Below, one piece after another: positions 7,601-10,819 of a stretch of 10,819 bases of DNA; within the stretch, counting starts at the first letter, position 1; the number at the start of each line of letters is the position of its first letter. Source of the stretch: Chloroflexi bacterium RBG_16_48_8 (GTDB taxonomy: Bacteria > Chloroflexota > Anaerolineae > Anaerolineales > E44-bin32). Where the stretch lies: the NCBI GenBank assembly GCA_001795115.1, contig MGNI01000171.1:11891-22709 (forward strand). The letters run 5' to 3'. Under the pieces are notes generated by a model, which had not been told where the DNA came from, ran no database searches, and was given only the letters and a program-made list of their open reading frames with translations. A program made the translations under genes and the position numbers.

Positions 7601-7709
7601 CATATGCAAGGAGATCACCGAGCGTCATGGTGGCAAGATCATGGTGGAAAGCGATGGTATCCTTGGTCATGGATCGCGCTTCACAGTCTGGCTTCCAGTT
7701 AGCGGATGA
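4629..7709 (+). CDS. Soluble multi-sensor histidine kinase (GAF-GAF-GAF-PAS-PAS-HisKA-HATPase)
   Basis: This 1026-residue two-component sensor kinase has no membrane segment or signal peptide, so it should sense a cytoplasmic cue. Domains by eye are a divergent GAF at about 25-190, GAF at 205-352, GAF at 370-520, a helical linker at 520-548, PAS at 548-668, PAS at 675-790, the dimerisation/phospho-acceptor domain at about 795-860, and the ATPase to 1024. The phospho-acceptor is His807 in SHELRTP (806-812). The ATPase has an N-box around Asn919/Asn923, DTGYGIP at 955-961, a phenylalanine box IFRRFF at 968-973, and PGTGLGLAI at 984-992, so it looks active. I see no phytochrome-type Cys-His bilin site and no clear haem or iron-sulfur motif, so the signal is unknown. 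No response regulator lies in the window. The ATG has only weak GTAGG 4 bases upstream, suggesting modest translation. It is divergent from the prenyltransferase and convergent with sbcC, with a 36-base gap. Confidence 0.94.
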   Translation: MVQLKHKETEVYPKSVWAEAMRATVAVARRSLKGEDALLRAVSDELQRLEMTGFILLLCEDGLLELRATPSVLEQRLKELTGLDVRGLRFDPHKVDVYQRVLKDLESFFESSHKPILEQVLPKETRPLTGKLIEALGVHPIIYAPLFVEEKVLGVMNVSAEWFTVEDVPMVSSLADHIAISLSHMRTSLEFQNILKRERLRTRVAEVIANSWDLDQILDRILHMVVEAVRAEAGSIALVEPGAQLLRLYHLYALPQALGLKQVPRNQGLAWKMIEDGKPVIHNNYAQHPDALQEWVDAGVQAVMSAPLITGDEIIGTMAIFLLESGREFDQNHLEILKDISHLAAGVINNVQLFNEATRYAEEAEALRRGSIAISSSLDYHTVLTEITEQAKALLRADGSRVHLLDQESGLLRCVIALHPHAEEVMQIELKPGEGLSGHVLLSSEPLLVNRPTDHPHSIQVPGTPQDEAEVLAIAPMKIRKRTMGVMTVQRDGYTRPFSEPDLRLLSAFASQAAVAIENAHLYGQIESQAQRLEDEVKARTRELTFSEARYRSLVETSLTGIYQLDKNAKIAYVNDQLAEMLELEPEEIIGRSVVDFLAPEYRESVLKWAVARLNGEEPLTEIVEVKLLSWSGRHIPVILAAGVITNETGIPESISGLVLDISTQKRLEAALRTERDRLEIILRNVGDAVVVTDPSGIIEFVNPAWEHLNGYHAQEALGKNANLVKSDEQDPDFYFQMWDTILAGRVWRGEVINRRKDGSTYEAALTITPVKNESRQIVNFVGVQHDISMLKELDRLKSQFVSDVSHELRTPLTNIRLYLELLTQTEYDQRAGRYMETLSRESERLSSLIEDLLSLSRLEADSAPLNKEPVDINRMLSALTQDREKLATQYGLELRLECEAKLPLVMGDALLLSQLFTNLLTNALNYTPEGGYILLRTRSQSSGEMIWVVAEVEDTGYGIPPMEHSLIFRRFFRGQASKPAAVPGTGLGLAICKEITERHGGKIMVESDGILGHGSRFTVWLPVSG

Positions 7710-7745
7710 ACTCCTTAAGGGTCAATCCTTTAGATCGCCAAGCCA

Positions 7746-9839
7746 TCAATTCAATTCGAACCTTGAACCTTCAGGGGTCTTTCTGACTTCGATGCGCGCC
7801 GGGAAGGCCTCCTTCATTTCATCGATATGTGTGATGACCAGAATCAGGTCGAAATCCTCTTGAATGCTGTTGATGGCGGCGACGAGCTGCTCTCGCCCTA
7901 CTGCATCCTGTGTACCAAAGCCCTCGTCGATGTAGAGGCTTCGAAGCTGGGCACCGGCTCGACGTGCCAACAGTCGTGAAAGAGCGATTCGGATGGCAAA
8001 ATTGATTCGGAAGTTTTCCCCACCGGAGTAGAGATCGTAGGGACGTGTGCCCAGTTCGTCTGAAATGATGATGTCCAGTGCTTCTCGCAACTCGCCGCTC
8101 TTGATCTCTCGTTGAGTTTCTATGCGGACAGCCATACGCCCCTCTGTCATTCTTCCCAGCAACTCATTAGCCGAGCGCTCCAATTCGGGCACGACTGTTT
8201 CAATAATCATAGCGGGAACGCCGCGTTTGCTGAAAGCGTTTCGTAAATCCTCAAAAAGACCCAGGTTCTCTACGTGAGTCATTCGTTCTGCGAGACGCTT
8301 CTGCCTCAATTCTTCCAGGGATGATAAGACAGCCAACTGTTGCCGAGCTCCTCCGACTCGCTCGTCAGCCATGCGTTTCTCAAGTCGCATGCGTTCAATG
8401 TCCTCTTTCGTTATCGAAGCTTCTTCCAAAACAGTTGCAAGCCCTTCTGCTTGGCGTTCGAGCTCCCCCGATTTCTCCCGATCCTGGATGAGATCTTCCG
8501 ACCAGCGCTTGATCCTCTGAGATAAGTTCAGGATGCGTTCGGCAGCCTCCTCGGCGCGGCTCAGGGCAGCTTGCAATTCCATGACTCGTTTTTGCAGATT
8601 TGGCTGTTCGGATAATGCATGCTCCAATGTTGAGGCTTCATCCTGCAAGACGGCAATGCGTGACTCGTGTTCTTGAATGCTATTACGATTAAAACGGAAT
8701 TTTTCCCGCCTCTGTTCAATTTCGGCGCTCAACTCCTTCAGCAATTGAGAGCGGTGTTGATCGGTAAGGGGCTGACCACAAGTGGGACAAAGCGGTTCAG
8801 TGGCAGCTTCGAGGGTAAGGATCCTGTGCTTAATCGGTTCTGTTTCAGGAATCAAGGCCTCATTAATCCCTTTCAGGTGTGCCGCTTGTTTAGCCAATCC
8901 TGCAATGTCATCTGCAACCTCCTTCTGGCGTTTTTGAAGGGGTTCCAGTTTACGAAGAGCATGGTTGAATTCTTCTAATGTAGATTGAATGGCAGCTTTA
9001 TCCGATTGTGCTTCAGCAAGGATGCGTTCTTGTTCTGCGTCTGAAAGATCGGTTTCGGTACGACGAATACGCCGGCGAAGGTCATCCATCTGATGATGCA
9101 GGGCGCTCAGAAGGCTGTGAGTATGTTCAATAGCTGTCCATTGTTTCTCTGCCTCCGCAAGTCGCGCAAAGATCTTCTCTGCTTTCAATTCCGCGTCTAC
9201 CAATTCTGCCTGATATTTTTCACGTTGGGAGAGTTCACGGTCAATCTCTGATAACCCGCCATCGATGCGTTGAATTTCTGACGAGGTCTGGTTGGCCTGA
9301 TCTTTTGCAAGCGTTTCATATTGTTCCCATAGGGAGAGCCCCAGGATATTGGAAAGAACCTGCTTTCGTTGGTTGGGGGTTTTTGTGGTGAATTCATCCG
9401 CTCGACCCTGCACGAGGAAAGCCGAGTTTACGAAAGTCTCGTAATCCAGTCTGAGTAGAGAGTCGATGCGGGATTGCGTACCTCGAATGGTCGCTTCCGA
9501 TAGACCGCGCCAGCTTTCCGTCTCCGCATCCCAGCCCTGGAATTCCAGCAGGGATTCACCTCGTTTTCCTGATTTCCGCTTTCGGATGACCCGATAGCGA
9601 GCCCCCCCTTGTGCAAAGGTCAAAGAGACACTCATGTTGTCTTGACCTTGATGAATTAAGTCATCCGGCGCATTGGTGCGTGCCTTTCCCCACAAGGCCC
9701 AGGTTATGGCGTCAAGCAAAGAGGATTTCCCAGCGCCATTGGGACCAGCAAGACATGCGATTCGGATCCCATCCAAGCGTAGGGGTCCTGGATCACGGTA
9801 TGCGAGAAAATTGGTTAATTCCAATTCAATCGGTATCAC
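7746..9839 (-). CDS. sbcC: SbcC/Rad50-type ATPase subunit of the SbcCD exonuclease
   Basis: This is the ATP-driven SMC-like partner of SbcD. Together they resect and cut DNA ends and hairpins. From the GTG at 9839 it has 697 residues. Walker A is GPNGAGKS at 32-39 and the Q-loop glutamine is Gln144 in FLVQGR. Coiled-coil arms run about 175-345 and 365-530 and flank a zinc hook, CPTCGQPL, at 351-358. The signature motif is YSGGEN at 604-609, Walker B is LYIDEGFG at 635-642, and the H-loop is His671 in VITHID. All ATPase elements are present, so it should be active. It is short next to E. coli SbcC (about 1,048) because the arms are short. The frame continues upstream to 9920, but that would overlap sbcD by 95 bases. 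The GTG is better because GAGGAG lies 7 bases before it and homologous sequence (IELTNF-like) begins there. It overlaps sbcD by 14 bases, implying translational coupling. Confidence 0.94.
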   Translation of the reverse strand: MIPIELELTNFLAYRDPGPLRLDGIRIACLAGPNGAGKSSLLDAITWALWGKARTNAPDDLIHQGQDNMSVSLTFAQGGARYRVIRKRKSGKRGESLLEFQGWDAETESWRGLSEATIRGTQSRIDSLLRLDYETFVNSAFLVQGRADEFTTKTPNQRKQVLSNILGLSLWEQYETLAKDQANQTSSEIQRIDGGLSEIDRELSQREKYQAELVDAELKAEKIFARLAEAEKQWTAIEHTHSLLSALHHQMDDLRRRIRRTETDLSDAEQERILAEAQSDKAAIQSTLEEFNHALRKLEPLQKRQKEVADDIAGLAKQAAHLKGINEALIPETEPIKHRILTLEAATEPLCPTCGQPLTDQHRSQLLKELSAEIEQRREKFRFNRNSIQEHESRIAVLQDEASTLEHALSEQPNLQKRVMELQAALSRAEEAAERILNLSQRIKRWSEDLIQDREKSGELERQAEGLATVLEEASITKEDIERMRLEKRMADERVGGARQQLAVLSSLEELRQKRLAERMTHVENLGLFEDLRNAFSKRGVPAMIIETVVPELERSANELLGRMTEGRMAVRIETQREIKSGELREALDIIISDELGTRPYDLYSGGENFRINFAIRIALSRLLARRAGAQLRSLYIDEGFGTQDAVGREQLVAAINSIQEDFDLILVITHIDEMKEAFPARIEVRKTPEGSRFELN

Positions 9840-10819
9840 ACATAAGCTCCTCTGCTTTGGCAAGTAGAGCTTCAATCCGTTCTGGTTTCTCTCCCCGTAA
9901 TTGGAAATAACGCTCAACAAGCTCCATAGAGGTTAAGGTTTCGTGGGCTGCCTCCCCCAACCTTGAACGAGTTTCTATCTCAATTTCGCGACCGATCGTT
10001 ACGCTGGTCGCTTCCTTTAATTCCGCAATGATCTCCTGCTCTCGCAAGGCCGCCTGCTGCTCTGGTCGCATCTCGACGACCACACGGATGATGGCTCCCT
10101 TTGAAACCGTATCTGACAGCTTTGCAAGTGTGGCTTGAGTGGGATCCGCTTCATCACGGACATCCACATGGATGGTTAGGAAGGGGCGTGCTGCCACAGG
10201 GATGAATTTCCAGGTGGACTGGCTGCGTTTTAATTCGACCCAGCAAAAACCTTTTTCCTCACCTTCTTCCCCAAAATCGATGCGTTCCAATGAACCGGAG
10301 TAAACAATGGGAGGGTCGTTGTTTTCATTTAGATTTTGGTGGCGGTGAATATGACCCAATGCAATGTAATCCCAGGCGGGATCTGCCAGGGTGGATGTGA
10401 AAACAGCCACATCCCGGCCAAGCATCACGCTTCGCTCAGAACCATATCGTGCTTTATCGACAGTGAAATGACCTGCAAATAGGCGCGGCATATCGTTCTG
10501 AGCGGCTTCTGAAGTCAGGTTTCTTACAATATCCGCGACTGCCCCACGCAAGGCGCTTTCCAATTCCTCAATGGTTTTCCCTTGGTGTTCCTCTTTGGAT
10601 AGCAAGCGGTTCCGCATGGGGTAGGGCATCCAGGCCAAAAAGACCTCGCCCCTCCTGGTTTGGATCACCTGACCATTTGGCTTGTATCCAACGATAACAC
10701 CCGGTACATCAAGGGCATGGAAAATATCCACGCTGCTGGCTTTGCTGGCCATGCCAGGCATATCGTGGTTGCCGACGACCAGAAGTGTAGGCATTGCATC
10801 TGCCAGGTGTTTGATACGG
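9826..10819 (-). CDS. sbcD: SbcD/Mre11-type nuclease subunit, C-terminal part (partial)
   Basis: This is the metallophosphoesterase nuclease of the SbcCD complex. The start lies beyond the right edge; 330 residues to the stop are visible. Counting from the Met at 10794, the GNHD metal-binding motif is at 8-11, GHF at 108-110, and GHIH at 147-150 within ALGHIHRHQ. The typical SbcD stretch YSGSLERIDFGEE is at 165-177. The Asp-x-His and Gly-Asp motifs that open the domain must lie outside the window. The reading frame stays open through 10819, so the Met at 10794 is internal and not the true start. The remaining region after about 200 is the capping and SbcC-binding part, which is less conserved. 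Overlap with sbcC makes this a two-gene operon, sbcD first. Confidence 0.93.
   Translation of the reverse strand, partial: RIKHLADAMPTLLVVGNHDMPGMASKASSVDIFHALDVPGVIVGYKPNGQVIQTRRGEVFLAWMPYPMRNRLLSKEEHQGKTIEELESALRGAVADIVRNLTSEAAQNDMPRLFAGHFTVDKARYGSERSVMLGRDVAVFTSTLADPAWDYIALGHIHRHQNLNENNDPPIVYSGSLERIDFGEEGEEKGFCWVELKRSQSTWKFIPVAARPFLTIHVDVRDEADPTQATLAKLSDTVSKGAIIRVVVEMRPEQQAALREQEIIAELKEATSVTIGREIEIETRSRLGEAAHETLTSMELVERYFQLRGEKPERIEALLAKAEELMCDTD
9847..9852 (-). promoter_or_regulatory. Ribosome binding site that fixes the sbcC GTG start
   Basis: On the minus strand GAGGAG (9852-9847) lies inside the last codons of sbcD, 7 bases ahead of the GTG at 9839-9837. It is a strong Shine-Dalgarno sequence and supports the GTG rather than the upstream in-frame starts. 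The nearby ATG at 9843 is in the sbcD frame and stops after five codons. Confidence 0.7.

Noticed and set aside
9840..9920. A 27-residue N-terminal extension of SbcC starting at 9920.
   Set aside because: It would overlap sbcD by 95 bases and has no similarity to SbcC N-termini. The GTG at 9839 has GAGGAG at ideal spacing.

Overview
The window looks like ordinary chromosomal DNA of moderate GC from an anaerobic or facultatively anaerobic bacterium. The evidence is a large single-chain pyruvate:ferredoxin oxidoreductase, a UbiA-type membrane prenyltransferase that suggests a quinone user, and a long soluble multi-GAF/PAS histidine kinase. My impression from the style of these proteins is Chloroflexota, perhaps Anaerolineae. 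This rests on recognition alone, as no phylogenetic marker is present. I see no insertion sequence, phage gene, tRNA, rRNA or CRISPR array.

Layout. (1) Positions 1-1789, minus strand: the N-terminal half of nifJ, running off the left edge, with a good sigma-70-type promoter at 1825-1853. (2) Positions 1790-2286: a 497-base divergent intergenic region holding the nifJ promoter, a 19-bp interrupted palindrome and a long-range inverted repeat that could close a structured RNA. (3) Positions 2287-3273, plus strand: a dihydroorotate-dehydrogenase-like FMN protein that lacks the usual catalytic base. (4) A strong bidirectional hairpin terminator at 3322-3347. (5) Positions 3433-4446, minus strand: a UbiA-family prenyltransferase. 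(6) Positions 4629-7709, plus strand: a 1026-residue GAF-GAF-GAF-PAS-PAS histidine kinase, divergent from the prenyltransferase. (7) Positions 7746-10819, minus strand: an sbcD-sbcC operon whose genes overlap by 14 bases. It encodes the Mre11/Rad50-type DNA-end processing nuclease, and sbcD runs off the right edge.

How the genes fit together. nifJ and the FMN protein share a control region and may work in the same electron-transfer context: PFOR delivers low-potential electrons to ferredoxin or flavodoxin, and the FMN protein is an oxidoreductase of unknown substrate. The prenyltransferase and the sensor kinase also share a short divergent control region, which hints at linked regulation but does not prove it. 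SbcCD is a self-contained repair module unrelated to the rest.

I do not see a clearly new multi-gene system. The points most worth a second look are the FMN protein with its altered active site beside nifJ, the dyad-rich intergenic DNA between them, and a terminator-like hairpin in the leader of the sensor kinase. Two starts differ from the longest open frames: the prenyltransferase most likely starts at 4446, and sbcC at a GTG at 9839.
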